Part shown: positions 22,586-30,535 of the stretch, one piece after another | Layout of the letters: each line of letters begins with the position of its first letter | How positions within the stretch are numbered: position 1 is the first letter of the stretch | Assembly: GCA_036985855.1 (NCBI GenBank) | Contig: BTQL01000023.1 | Location: 1-30,535, forward strand | From: B3-G11 sp036985855 | Lineage (GTDB): Bacteria > Actinomycetota > Acidimicrobiia > Spongiisociales > UBA5794 | Length of the DNA stretch: 30,535 nt | Direction: 5' to 3' | The notes under the pieces: generated by a model | The model's input: only the letters and a program-made list of their open reading frames with translations | Told to the model about the DNA's origin: nothing | The model's database searches: none | Translations under genes and position numbers: made by a program

Positions 22586-23105
22586 GGCGATCGTCTTCAT
22601 CATCTTTGCTGCACTGGCACTCATTGGGGCTGTCTCCATGGTTACCGCATCGAACCCCGTGTATTCAGCCATGGGTCTCCTTACAACGATGTTCAGCCTC
22701 GCAGTTCTGTATCTCCTACTCGATGCACCCTTCGTTGCCGTGGTCCAGGTGATCATCTACGCCGGGGCCGTGATGACCTTGTTCCTCTTCGTGATCATGC
22801 TCATCGGCGTAGACAAGAGTGACGCCTATGGCGCGCAGGTGCCGGCGCAACGTGCGATGACTGCAGTGGTCGGAATTGGGCTCTTCGCGGCAATTGCCCT
22901 CGCGGGTCGTGCGGCATGGGTCACCGGCTCTGCTGCTTTTGGCAATCCGAACCTCTTCGGCTCAGCCGAGGAAGTCGCAGACGAGGTGTTCGGTACCTGG
23001 ACGGTGGTGTTCCTCTCCACGGTGATGTTGCTGACCATCGCGGCTCTTGGAACGATCGCTCTCGCCTACTACCACATCGAGTCTGCCGAAGAGGAGGCGT
23101 CCTGA
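22578..23105 (+). CDS. nuoJ: NADH-quinone oxidoreductase subunit J
   Basis: 175 residues and five hydrophobic helices. The VQVIIYAGAVMTLFLFVIMLIG segment is the NuoJ signature, with the Tyr/Gly kinked helix TM3 that takes part in conformational coupling. ATG 22578 overlaps nuoI by 8 nt, and the stop overlaps the nuoK start by 1 nt. It has no visible oddities. Confidence 0.96.
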   Translation: MAEAIVFIIFAALALIGAVSMVTASNPVYSAMGLLTTMFSLAVLYLLLDAPFVAVVQVIIYAGAVMTLFLFVIMLIGVDKSDAYGAQVPAQRAMTAVVGIGLFAAIALAGRAAWVTGSAAFGNPNLFGSAEEVADEVFGTWTVVFLSTVMLLTIAALGTIALAYYHIESAEEEAS

Positions 23106-23410
23106 TGAGCCTCACCGTAACCTGGTTCCTTTTGCTTGGTGCTGCGTTGTTCTCGATCGGTGTCGCCGGAGTCCTCATTCGCCGCAACGCTCTTGTGATG
23201 TTCATGTCCATCGAGCTGATGCTCAACGCAGTGAACCTCACCTTCGTTGCAGTGAGCAAGGAGCTTGGACTCATCGAGGGGCAGGTTGCCGCACTGTTCG
23301 TGATGGTTGTCGCCGCGGCCGAAGTCACGATCGGTCTTGCGATCATCGTTGCTGTGTTCCGTACACGCTCGAGCGCGAATGTTGACGAGCTTTCGGAGAT
23401 GAAGGGTTAG
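23105..23410 (+). CDS. nuoK: NADH-quinone oxidoreductase subunit K
   Basis: 101 residues, three helices, the normal size. MFMSIELMLNAVNL carries the conserved Glu of helix 2, and VAAAEVTIGLAIIVAVFR carries the Glu of helix 3; both belong to the proton path. Start ATG 23105 overlaps the nuoJ stop. An upstream extension of this frame to 22916 would lie inside nuoJ and is rejected. nuoL begins 2 nt after the stop. Confidence 0.96.
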   Translation: MSLTVTWFLLLGAALFSIGVAGVLIRRNALVMFMSIELMLNAVNLTFVAVSKELGLIEGQVAALFVMVVAAAEVTIGLAIIVAVFRTRSSANVDELSEMKG

Positions 23411-23412
23411 GT

Positions 23413-25287
23413 ATGAGAGATCTTCTCTGGCTGATCGTCGCGCTGCCACTTCTCGGAGCTGTGATCAATCTGCTGTTCGGAAAGCGAATCGGCGATCTCA
23501 TCTCTGGCTGGCTTGCGTTTGGAGTCGTCATTGTCTCATGGGCGATCGCCGTGCCTGGGGCGGTCTCCTTCGTCACCGGGTCGGCGCAGGCGGAGACGAT
23601 CTACCTCTTTTCGTGGATCCCGGCCATCGGTGTCGACGCAGCGATCCTGTGGGATCCGCTGTCCGCGCTCATGACGATGATCGTGACAGGCATTGGATCG
23701 CTGATACATCTCTACTCGATCGGCTACATGCGCGGTGATGAGCGATATCCACGGTTCTTCGCCTTCCTGAACCTGTTCATCGCGTCGATGATGATCCTCG
23801 TTCTCGCAGCCAACTACGCAGTGATGTTCGTCGGTTGGGAGCTGGTGGGACTCTCCTCTTACCTGCTCATCTCGTTCTGGTTCACGAAGCCTTCGGCCGC
23901 AGCGGCGGGCAAGAAGGCGTTCATCGTCAACCGGATCGGCGACTGGGGATTCCTCGTTGCGCTGATGATCATATTCGCATCGTTCGGCACGTTCGATTTC
24001 GAGGTGATCTTCGCCTCAGCTCCGACGGTGATCACCGTCGGAACTGCGACTGCGATCACGCTGCTGCTTTTCGTCGGAGCAACAGGAAAGTCGGCACAAT
24101 TGCCGCTCCATATCTGGCTGCCGGACGCCATGGAGGGTCCAACACCTGTATCGGCCCTCATCCACGCCGCGACCATGGTGACGGCAGGCGTGTTCATGAT
24201 CGCGAGATCCGCGGTTCTGTTTGAGATGGCTCCTGTGTCCGGAGCGGTGGTGGCGGTCGTCGGTACCGCCACCGCGCTCGTCGCTGCGGTGATCGCAATC
24301 TCTCAAACCGACATCAAGAAGGTGCTCGCCTACTCGACCATCAGCCAGCTCGGTTACATGATTCTCGGCGTCGGGGTCGGTGCGTTCACGGCCGGCATGT
24401 TTCACCTCACGACCCATGCGTTCTTCAAAGCAGGGCTGTTTCTCGGCGCGGGCTCCGTGATCCATGCCATGGGTGATGAACAAGACATGAGAAAGATGGG
24501 CGGTCTTCGAAAGAAGATGCCGATCACCTTCATCACGATGGGAGCGGCGTGGCTCGCGATCTCGGGTATGTTCCCGTTCTCAGGTTTCTGGTCCAAGGAC
24601 GAGATCCTCGCAGCGACATTCGCGAGAGGTGGCGGCTTCTATGTGTTGTGGGCCGTCGGGGTTTTCGTAGCCCTGCTCACGGCGTTCTACATGACCAGAT
24701 TGTTCGTGATGACGTTCCTCGGTAGGCCGAGATGGGGCGACAACGTCCATCCGCATGAGTCTCCAGCGTCAATGACGATTCCTCTCGTCGTTATTGCCCT
24801 TTTCACGGTGACGGCGGGGTTTATCAACACTCCGTTGCGGCTTGCCTTCGAACACTTCCTCGAGCCGTCGTTCGAAGGTATTGCCGCAATCGAAGGTCTC
24901 ACAATCGAGTTGGTCTGGGTACTCGCCGCCTTCACCCTCGTTGTTGCCACCGTGGGGATCGTCTGGGCTTGGCGGAAGTACAGCCGTGACGAACTTCCGG
25001 CAGAAGACGGCGTGCTCTGGAGACGATCCCTTGCAGCCTTTGGCATCGACGATTTCTACGGCCGAACCATCGTGGCACCCGGCAAGACAGCATCGGACTG
25101 GGCCGCTGAAACCTTGGACCCGGAGGTCATCGATGGGGCGGCCCATGGACTCGGGCGCGGTGTCCGCGGCTTCGGGTCAGCCCTGGCGAAGATGCAGACG
25201 GGCCAGGTTCGCGAATACGCCGGGGGTCTCGCCGTTGCCGGTGTGGTTCTCATCGTGATCTTCCTCGTCGTCGGTGGGGGATTCTGA
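23413..25287 (+). CDS. nuoL: NADH-quinone oxidoreductase subunit L (antiporter-like)
   Basis: 624 residues. The Mrp-type antiporter core shows the TM5 glutamate in MFVGWELVGLSSYLL (Glu143), the TM7 lysine in TGKSAQLPLHIWLPDAMEGP, and the DIKKVLAYSTISQLGYM segment. The C-terminal lateral helix and anchoring helix are present (a long amphipathic stretch, then AGGLAVAGVVLIVIFLVVGG). It is the distal proton-pumping unit. It starts 2 nt after nuoK, and its stop overlaps nuoM by 1 nt. Confidence 0.97.
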   Translation: MRDLLWLIVALPLLGAVINLLFGKRIGDLISGWLAFGVVIVSWAIAVPGAVSFVTGSAQAETIYLFSWIPAIGVDAAILWDPLSALMTMIVTGIGSLIHLYSIGYMRGDERYPRFFAFLNLFIASMMILVLAANYAVMFVGWELVGLSSYLLISFWFTKPSAAAAGKKAFIVNRIGDWGFLVALMIIFASFGTFDFEVIFASAPTVITVGTATAITLLLFVGATGKSAQLPLHIWLPDAMEGPTPVSALIHAATMVTAGVFMIARSAVLFEMAPVSGAVVAVVGTATALVAAVIAISQTDIKKVLAYSTISQLGYMILGVGVGAFTAGMFHLTTHAFFKAGLFLGAGSVIHAMGDEQDMRKMGGLRKKMPITFITMGAAWLAISGMFPFSGFWSKDEILAATFARGGGFYVLWAVGVFVALLTAFYMTRLFVMTFLGRPRWGDNVHPHESPASMTIPLVVIALFTVTAGFINTPLRLAFEHFLEPSFEGIAAIEGLTIELVWVLAAFTLVVATVGIVWAWRKYSRDELPAEDGVLWRRSLAAFGIDDFYGRTIVAPGKTASDWAAETLDPEVIDGAAHGLGRGVRGFGSALAKMQTGQVREYAGGLAVAGVVLIVIFLVVGGGF

Positions 25288-26867
25288 TGCCGGTTCTCAG
25301 CATCCTCATTCTCCTTCCACTGATCGGCGCCCTCGTTGTTGGCCTCCTGCCGACACGACGGACCGAACTGGTGTACCCGATAGCGATTGGGATGTCGATC
25401 CCGCCCCTGGCTGTCGTTCTCTACATCCTTTGGAACTTCACGGCCGGGGATGCTGGATTCCAGTTCGGAGAGCACATCGTGCTCGTGGAATCGTTCGGGA
25501 TTTCGTGGACGCTTGCCGTCGACGGGATCTCCCTCTTCATGATCGCGCTCACGGCTTTGCTCTTCCCCATCAGCATTGCAGCATCTCACTCGATCACAGA
25601 CAGGGCGAAGACATACATGGTTCTGATGCTCATCCTCGAAACGGGCGTACTCGGCGTATTCCTCGCACTCGACCTCTTCGTGTTCTTCGCGTTCTTCGAG
25701 ATCGTGCTGATTCCCATGTACATGCTGATCTCGATGTGGGGATCGGAGAACCGGGCATACGCATCGCTCAAGTTCGTGCTGTTCACAGCAGTTGGTTCCG
25801 CCTTCCTGCTCGCATCGATCGTCTCTCTCGGCGTCCTCACCGGAGACCAACTCGGCACGATCGCGGACTTCGACTTCAGGAACATGCTCCAGGTCGACCT
25901 CAGCTCGACCACCGGGCTCCTGCTCTTCCTCGGATTCGGAATCGCTTTTGCGATCAAGGTTCCGCTCTTCCCGTTCCACACATGGTTGCCGGATGCTCAC
26001 ACGGAAGCACCGACCGCCGGCTCGGTCATCCTGGCAGGCGTTCTGCTCAAGATGGGCACGTACGGCTTCTTGAGGTTCAACCTCACGCTGTTCCCGCAGG
26101 CCGCTGTCGATCTGGCGATTCCTCTTGCGATACTCGGCGTGATCGGGGTCGTATACGGAGCGGCGGTCGCGATCGTGCAGCCCGATATCAAACGATTGAT
26201 CGCCTACTCATCCGTGAGTCACATGGGCTTCATCGTTCTCGGAACCTTCGCCCTCACGAGCCAGGGACTCTCCGGTTCCGTGGTGCTGATGATCAGCCAC
26301 GGTCTCACAACTGGTGCGCTGTTCCTGCTCATCGGCATGATCTATGAACGCACACATACCAGGAAGATCGCCGACTACGGCGGTCTCGCAAAGGTGATGC
26401 CCGTGTACGCAGGCATCTTCCTCTTCTCAGCCTTTGCCTCGGCCGGGTTGCCCGGGCTTTCCGGGTTCGTCGGAGAATTCACGATCCTGATCGGTTCGTA
26501 TCTGACATTGCCCGTCCTGACCATCATCGCCGGTTCCGGTGTGATCCTTGCTGCGATCTATCTGCTGTGGGCCTACGAGCGGGTGTTCACCGGTCCGGTG
26601 ACGAATTCGAAGCTCGAAGCATTGAAGGATCTGGGATTCAGAGAGATCGTCATCCTGGCTCCTTTGGTCCTGCTCGTCATCGGCATAGGCGTATATCCGA
26701 AGCCTGTGTTCGATCGTGTTGAGCCAAGTGTCGAGATCATTCTCGACCGTATCGAGGCTACGACGGATTACGAGGTGCCTGAATTTGGCAGGAATGCGGA
26801 CGTGGTCGATGTCGACTACGGCCCCGTGTCCGAACTTCGCGAGCGTGTCAACGGAGAGGGAAACTGA
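25287..26867 (+). CDS. nuoM: NADH-quinone oxidoreductase subunit M (antiporter-like)
   Basis: 526 residues. The TM5 glutamate occurs in FFAFFEIVLIPMYMLISMWG, and the TM7 lysine and following motif in IKVPLFPFHTWLPDAHTEAP; QPDIKRLIAYSSVSHMGF is the broken-helix region. It is the middle antiporter-like proton pump. The C-terminus has a polar ~40-residue tail. Stop and start codons overlap with nuoL and nuoN by 1 nt each, indicating one tightly coupled message. Confidence 0.97.
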   Translation: MPVLSILILLPLIGALVVGLLPTRRTELVYPIAIGMSIPPLAVVLYILWNFTAGDAGFQFGEHIVLVESFGISWTLAVDGISLFMIALTALLFPISIAASHSITDRAKTYMVLMLILETGVLGVFLALDLFVFFAFFEIVLIPMYMLISMWGSENRAYASLKFVLFTAVGSAFLLASIVSLGVLTGDQLGTIADFDFRNMLQVDLSSTTGLLLFLGFGIAFAIKVPLFPFHTWLPDAHTEAPTAGSVILAGVLLKMGTYGFLRFNLTLFPQAAVDLAIPLAILGVIGVVYGAAVAIVQPDIKRLIAYSSVSHMGFIVLGTFALTSQGLSGSVVLMISHGLTTGALFLLIGMIYERTHTRKIADYGGLAKVMPVYAGIFLFSAFASAGLPGLSGFVGEFTILIGSYLTLPVLTIIAGSGVILAAIYLLWAYERVFTGPVTNSKLEALKDLGFREIVILAPLVLLVIGIGVYPKPVFDRVEPSVEIILDRIEATTDYEVPEFGRNADVVDVDYGPVSELRERVNGEGN

Positions 26868-28345
26868 TGCAGAACGCAGCGTTGCTCCCCGTTGCCTTCG
26901 AGGTGATTCAGCTTGTCGGAGCGCTCCTGATATTGCTGGTTGCTGTCGTTGCAGGCAAAGAACGCAAGATCTGGGCGCCTATCGCTGGCGTGACCTTCCT
27001 GGCCTCTGCAGGAGCGGGCGTTCTCCAGTGGCGTGACGTCTCTGAGGGGGCAGGGGGATTGTTCTTCTCGACCCAGGAAATCGTGATCATGCGTTCGCCG
27101 ATGGTCGTCATGGACGGACTTTCAGCCTTCGCAGCCATCGTGCTCGGACTCGTCGGGTTCGTCGCCTTGCTCGGATCGTGGGATCTGGTCGTACGTCTCG
27201 GAAAGCGTTCTGCCGAGTTCGTTGCGCTGGCGCTACTTGCGTTCGCTGGACTGCACATGATGACGGTGACTCCGAACCTGGTTGTGATATTCGTCGGTCT
27301 CGAGACCGCTTCGATCAGCTTCTACGTTCTCGCCGGGTTTCTCAGGGGCTCGCGGAGATCGGACGAAGCAGCGCTCAAGTACTTCCTTCTCGGCTCTCTT
27401 GCATCAGCGATGTTCCTCTATGGCGTAGCGCTCACATTCGCGGCGACCGGATCTCTCACGATCTATGGCGCCAACTCGGTCAGGGATTTCTTCTCGTTCA
27501 CGATCATCACCGAGCCTGGCATCCTTCTTGTCGGGCTCGCCCTGATGCTTGTCGGCCTCTTCTTCAAGGTCTCAGCGGCACCGTTCCACCAGTGGGCACC
27601 GGACGTATATCAGGGAGCGCCGAGCGGTGCGGTCGGCCTCATGGCGGCAGGCGTCAAGATCGCGGGGTTTGCCGCACTTGCCCGAATATTCGTTGGTGGT
27701 TTCATCTCTCAGATCGATACGTGGGCACCCATCGTTGCGGTGATCGCGGCACTGTCGATGGTCGTGGGCACCACGATGGCCCTTGTGCAGAAGGATCTCA
27801 AGCGCTTGCTCGCATACTCGGGAGTTGCTCATGCGGGGTACCTGCTTGCGACGATGGTTGGTGGGATCGAGGGCGTCCCTCCAATGTGGTTCTACGTCTC
27901 TACGTATGCCTTCATGATCGTTGGTGCGTTCACGATCGTGTCGGTGGTGCGTGGGCCTGATTCGGTCGAGGCGCCTGTCGACTCGTTCAAGGGTCTCGCG
28001 AAGAGATCTCCCGAGATGGGTTGGCTCCTCGCGATCTTCATGTTCGGTATGTCGGGGATGCCGTTCTTCGCCGGATTCGTTGGCAAGGTTTTCGCCTTTG
28101 TTGTTGCCGGCGATGCCGGGTATCTGTGGCTTGTCGTCATCGGCACGTTGACGACCGTGATCGGCTTTGCGTTCTACCTTCGGGTTGTTTCGGTGATCTT
28201 CTCCTCGGGTGACGACGACGATGACAAGGTCTATTCGAGCCTGTCCGCGAGATTCGCGGTCGTTATCTCCGCGGTAGTCACCGTTTTCTTCGGTATCGTT
28301 CCATGGCCGCTACTCGATGTGGTTCGTGAAGCATTACCTCTCTAG
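26867..28345 (+). CDS. nuoN: NADH-quinone oxidoreductase subunit N (antiporter-like)
   Basis: 492 residues. The TM5 glutamate is in VIFVGLETASISFYVLAGFL, and the TM7 lysine and motif in KVSAAPFHQWAPDVYQGAP; QKDLKRLLAYSGVAHAGYLL follows. It is the proximal antiporter-like proton pump and closes the canonical nuoA-N order. A cytoplasmic insertion DDDDDK lies near the C-terminus (about residue 450). The last 29 nt overlap the next gene in another frame. Confidence 0.97.
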   Translation: MQNAALLPVAFEVIQLVGALLILLVAVVAGKERKIWAPIAGVTFLASAGAGVLQWRDVSEGAGGLFFSTQEIVIMRSPMVVMDGLSAFAAIVLGLVGFVALLGSWDLVVRLGKRSAEFVALALLAFAGLHMMTVTPNLVVIFVGLETASISFYVLAGFLRGSRRSDEAALKYFLLGSLASAMFLYGVALTFAATGSLTIYGANSVRDFFSFTIITEPGILLVGLALMLVGLFFKVSAAPFHQWAPDVYQGAPSGAVGLMAAGVKIAGFAALARIFVGGFISQIDTWAPIVAVIAALSMVVGTTMALVQKDLKRLLAYSGVAHAGYLLATMVGGIEGVPPMWFYVSTYAFMIVGAFTIVSVVRGPDSVEAPVDSFKGLAKRSPEMGWLLAIFMFGMSGMPFFAGFVGKVFAFVVAGDAGYLWLVVIGTLTTVIGFAFYLRVVSVIFSSGDDDDDKVYSSLSARFAVVISAVVTVFFGIVPWPLLDVVREALPL

Positions 28346-29711
28346 TCGACAGACCCTCTCGAAGCCGCGGTACTTCGCCCTAGGAGTCGTCGCCGTGCTT
28401 GCGGTGCTGCTTCCGTCGCTCACCACATTCGCTGCTCTGGTCACAACCGACCGGTACATCGTTCGGGAGGACGATACGGTCGCTGAGGACCAGTACGTCA
28501 TTGCGACCTCTGGACAGATCGAAGGCATCGTCGATGGTGACGTGACCATATTCTCGGGGAGTCTCACCATCACGGGTGAGGTCACCGGCTCGGTCACCGT
28601 GCTCTCGGTTGGCAACGTGACCGTGGCCGATGGGGCGAAGATCGGCGGTTCGCTCCTTGGCAGCGCCGGAAGCGTGCATGTCGTTGGCACTATTGATAGA
28701 GACGTGTTCATCGGTGCGGCCTCCATCGTGATCGACCCGACGGGTGTCGTTGGCCGAGATGTGATCGTATTCGGCGGCGCGTTGACCGTGAGCGGGGATG
28801 TCGGCAGGGATGTACGCGGCCGAACGATGCGTACGAACATTTCTGGCACTGTCGGTGGCGATGTTGACATCGCGACTCAAAACCTCGACATCGACCGTAG
28901 CGCCGTGGTCGAAGGCGATCTCTTGTACCGGTCACCGAGAGAAGCAGATATTGACCCATCTGCCCAGATCGTTGGCACCGTTACACGGCTGCCTACGAGG
29001 GGGAATTTCATCTACGGGATCATCCTCAGCCTCGCGACCATCGTCAGCTTCCTCGGATTCCTGGTCGCAGGGTTCGTTGCATTGTGGCTATTCCGAACAT
29101 CGGGAAGCAGGGCGGTCGGCTCGATACTCACGAAGCCTCTCCGTTCGTTCCTCGTTGGCATCGTCACTGTGATCGCGTTTCCTGCGGCAATCGTGCTGCT
29201 GGCGTTGACGCTCGTCGGATTGCCCCTTGCCGCGATAGGCGTTCTGATCGCGGGCGTTGGGTTCATAATCGGCCCGGTCCCGGCTGTGACGGCACTTGGC
29301 AACCGGGTTCTGGTAAACCGCGGCGGCCTCTTCGGGGCGTTCGTGGTTGGCGCCGTCCTGTGGCGTCTCGGGATTTGGCTGATCCCCGTCGTGGGCGGTT
29401 TCTTGTATCTCATCGGTCTTATCTGGGGTGTCGGTGCTTGGATGATGGGATTCGTTGCGGCTCGCCGGGGTGATCCGACGCCACCAGCCCTGCTCCCCGC
29501 TTCGCTGATCGTCAAGGACGAGGTACCTGAGGACTGGGAACCACCCCTCGCGCCGAAGCGCCCAGCACCGCAGGTCGAACCAGGGTCCGAATTGGAACTG
29601 GAGCTGAAGCCGACTGCTCAGCAGCGGCCACAGGAGGCGCCGCCAGACGAAGCGTCGTCAGAGGACGACCAACCTGGAGAGACCGACAGCTGGGGTCTGC
29701 CGACGAACTAG
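28317..29711 (+). CDS. Polymer-forming (bactofilin-like) beta-helix protein with membrane domain
   Basis: 464 residues. An N-terminal hydrophobic segment (about 20-42) acts as signal or anchor. Residues ~45-225 are a repetitive, Gly/Val/Asp-rich region with short strands roughly every 17-20 residues (GDVTIFSGSLTITGEVTG, GRDVIVFGGALTVSGDVG), as in right-handed beta-helix polymer-forming proteins. Four hydrophobic segments follow (about 231-260, 277-300, 304-325, 339-380), then a Pro/Glu-rich polar tail. I recognise the architecture but not a precise function; a cell-envelope scaffold is likely. The ATG at 28317 lies inside the 3' end of nuoN, so translation may be coupled to the nuo message. 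No independent promoter is evident, and codon use looks like the neighbours. Confidence 0.8.
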   Translation: MWFVKHYLSSRQTLSKPRYFALGVVAVLAVLLPSLTTFAALVTTDRYIVREDDTVAEDQYVIATSGQIEGIVDGDVTIFSGSLTITGEVTGSVTVLSVGNVTVADGAKIGGSLLGSAGSVHVVGTIDRDVFIGAASIVIDPTGVVGRDVIVFGGALTVSGDVGRDVRGRTMRTNISGTVGGDVDIATQNLDIDRSAVVEGDLLYRSPREADIDPSAQIVGTVTRLPTRGNFIYGIILSLATIVSFLGFLVAGFVALWLFRTSGSRAVGSILTKPLRSFLVGIVTVIAFPAAIVLLALTLVGLPLAAIGVLIAGVGFIIGPVPAVTALGNRVLVNRGGLFGAFVVGAVLWRLGIWLIPVVGGFLYLIGLIWGVGAWMMGFVAARRGDPTPPALLPASLIVKDEVPEDWEPPLAPKRPAPQVEPGSELELELKPTAQQRPQEAPPDEASSEDDQPGETDSWGLPTN

Positions 29712-29766
29712 GAGCATGGGTCTCCTGGTTCGCCTTGGGATTTCTGGAGACTCACGGTTGCGTGCC

Positions 29767-30330
29767 TCAGGGTGCGACGGCTCGAAATCGAAAGCGACGC
29801 TCGATCGGATCGACGAACACATCGTGGAATCCCGCTGCGGCAAGACGGCTGGGAAAACCGTGAGGGTCCACTGGGTTGTGTACATCGAAGAGATGGAACA
29901 GCCGGAATCTGAGACTGGTGCGGCTGTCGCTTCCTGCCAGCACCCCTCCCGGGCGAAGAACCCGGCGCGACTCAGCCAACACCCAGTCCTGAGCCTGAGA
30001 GGTCGGTACGTGGTGCAGCATGGTGCAGCAGACCACCGTGCCGAAGGATGCGTCAGAGAAGGGCATGGCGGCGGCGTCTCCGGTCTCCACCCGCACGCGA
30101 CTCCCATAACGACCGCGAAGAAGCTCGGCCGACTTCGGATCGATCTCCAGGGTCGTGAGATCGGCGGCGCCGAAGCGTACGAGTGCTTCCGTGACCAGAC
30201 CGGGACCTGGCCCGATCTCGAGAACCGGTCCGTTGAGGTCCACGTCCTGGAGGACCCACGGGAGAATCTGGTCGACCATCAGTTCGCGCCACTTCTCGGA
30301 GTCGCAATAGCGCTGGTGGAGCAGATTCAC
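29767..30330 (-). CDS. Class I SAM-dependent methyltransferase
   Basis: 187 residues. Motif I is VLEIGPGPGLVTEAL (about 36-50), motif II is the acidic strand end TTLEIDP, and the post-motif region is GDAAAMPFSDASFGTVVCCTMLHHV, typical of the methyltransferase 11 type. The substrate is unknown. The reading frame stays open upstream to 30414, but GTG 30330 gives a natural N-terminus (MNLLHQRYCDSEKW) and has TATCAT exactly 7 nt upstream. It converges with the beta-helix gene, with 55 nt between stops. That gap holds only a weak 6-bp hairpin (GTCTCC/GGAGAC) with no T-tract. Confidence 0.87.
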   Translation of the reverse strand: MNLLHQRYCDSEKWRELMVDQILPWVLQDVDLNGPVLEIGPGPGLVTEALVRFGAADLTTLEIDPKSAELLRGRYGSRVRVETGDAAAMPFSDASFGTVVCCTMLHHVPTSQAQDWVLAESRRVLRPGGVLAGSDSRTSLRFRLFHLFDVHNPVDPHGFPSRLAAAGFHDVFVDPIERRFRFRAVAP

Positions 30331-30337
30331 ACCGTGG

Positions 30338-30343
30338 ATGATA
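30338..30343 (-). promoter_or_regulatory. Putative -10 box of a leaderless methyltransferase transcript
   Basis: TATCAT on the minus strand with 7 nt to GTG 30330 and no ribosome binding site. It is the main argument for choosing GTG 30330 as the start. Confidence 0.45.
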
Positions 30344-30410
30344 CGACGGCGCACAATTGCGGTGTGTGAAACCCCGTGCGACGTACGACGAGTACGCACT
30401 AGGCAACACG

Positions 30411-30535
30411 TCACGTGTCGGGTGGTGGTTTCTCTTCGTTGTGTACGGCGGTGTGGTGTTTTCGGCAGAGGGGTGTCAGGTTGGGGAGGTTGGTGTCTCC
30501 TCCGTGTGCCCAGTGGATGATGTGGTGGATGTCGC
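30411..30535 (-). CDS. HNH endonuclease C-terminus (DUF222-type), partial
   Basis: Reading leftwards from the right edge, the last 40 residues of a protein are visible: DIHHIIHWAHGGDTNLPNL, then TPLCRKHHTAVHNEE and a PPPDT tail before TGA. The DIHHIIHW...GG.T...N...LC..HH pattern is the HNH metal-binding fold found at the end of DUF222/13E12-repeat-type proteins, which are abundant and multicopy in actinomycetes. The N-terminal domain is outside the window. DNA cleavage is inferred from family. The gene is upstream of the methyltransferase on the same strand, with 80 nt between them. Confidence 0.88.
   Translation of the reverse strand, partial: DIHHIIHWAHGGDTNLPNLTPLCRKHHTAVHNEEKPPPDT

Noticed and set aside
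25056..26000. 314-codon minus-strand frame across nuoL/nuoM
   Set aside because: Charged low-complexity translation (Glu/Arg/Asp) antisense to two hydrophobic antiporter genes, a common artefact in GC-rich DNA.
25274..26347. 357-codon plus-strand frame overlapping nuoM
   Set aside because: Arg/His-rich out-of-frame reading of nuoM; nuoM has all family motifs.
29712..29766. Possible bidirectional terminator between the beta-helix gene and the methyltransferase gene
   Set aside because: Only a 6-bp stem (GTCTCC/GGAGAC) with a 20-nt loop and no T-tract is present; too weak to call.
1..30535. CRISPR arrays, insertion sequences, tRNA or rRNA genes
   Set aside because: I saw no regularly spaced repeats, transposase motifs or RNA-gene sequences; nearly all of the window is explained by protein-coding genes.

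Overview
The window looks like chromosomal DNA from a moderately GC-rich, aerobic actinomycetote. I lean towards Acidimicrobiia or a neighbouring uncultured lineage. The reasons are a menaquinone-type geranylgeranyl-reductase-like gene beside a complete 14-gene nuo operon, Rex control, a DUF222-type HNH endonuclease tail, and many genes that seem to be leaderless (TANNNT box about 7 nt before the start codon). The taxonomic call is inference. I see no tRNA, rRNA, CRISPR array, insertion sequence or phage gene, and almost no non-coding space.

Layout. Positions 1-3651 hold housekeeping genes: the end of a 4-hydroxyphenylpyruvate dioxygenase gene (+), a polyphosphate kinase 2 (-), a DUF62 S-adenosylmethionine hydrolase-like gene (+), a possible 31-residue membrane peptide (+), a glutaredoxin-like protein (+) and a menaquinone-reductase-like flavoprotein (-). 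Positions 3717-12912 hold two divergent respiratory operons. The leftward one encodes a CcoN-CcoO fusion and a membrane-anchored c-type cytochrome. The rightward one encodes a 4-TM protein, a two-cluster ferredoxin, a cytochrome b6-type protein, a subunit IV-type protein, a Rieske protein, a dihaem cytochrome c and a second 4-TM protein. Rex (-) follows, then nuoA to nuoN (13678-28345) in canonical order, mostly joined by start/stop overlaps. A polymer-forming beta-helix membrane protein overlaps the end of nuoN. A methyltransferase (-) and the C-terminus of an HNH endonuclease (-) close the window.

How the genes fit together. Complex I would deliver electrons from NADH to menaquinone, whose side chain the MenJ-like enzyme may partly saturate. 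The b6/Rieske complex would then oxidise menaquinol and pass electrons to c-type cytochromes. Rex, which senses NADH/NAD+, lies divergently upstream of nuoA.

The most unusual part is 3717-12912. The bc complex is not the classical actinobacterial qcrCAB type: its cytochrome b is split as in b6f, keeps the Cys that binds haem c_n in b6f, and is co-encoded with a ferredoxin. Opposite it, the CcoN-like oxidase subunit has lost every histidine that would bind haem b, haem b3 and CuB, while its fused CcoO-like haem c domain is intact. The two operons are further linked by a short repeated helical module (MPxxLxxRSAxARA...VLAEWAG) found three times in the leftward cytochrome and about twice in the subunit IV-like protein. 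I propose this as a candidate undescribed electron-transfer assembly with an oxidase-derived, non-catalytic membrane scaffold.
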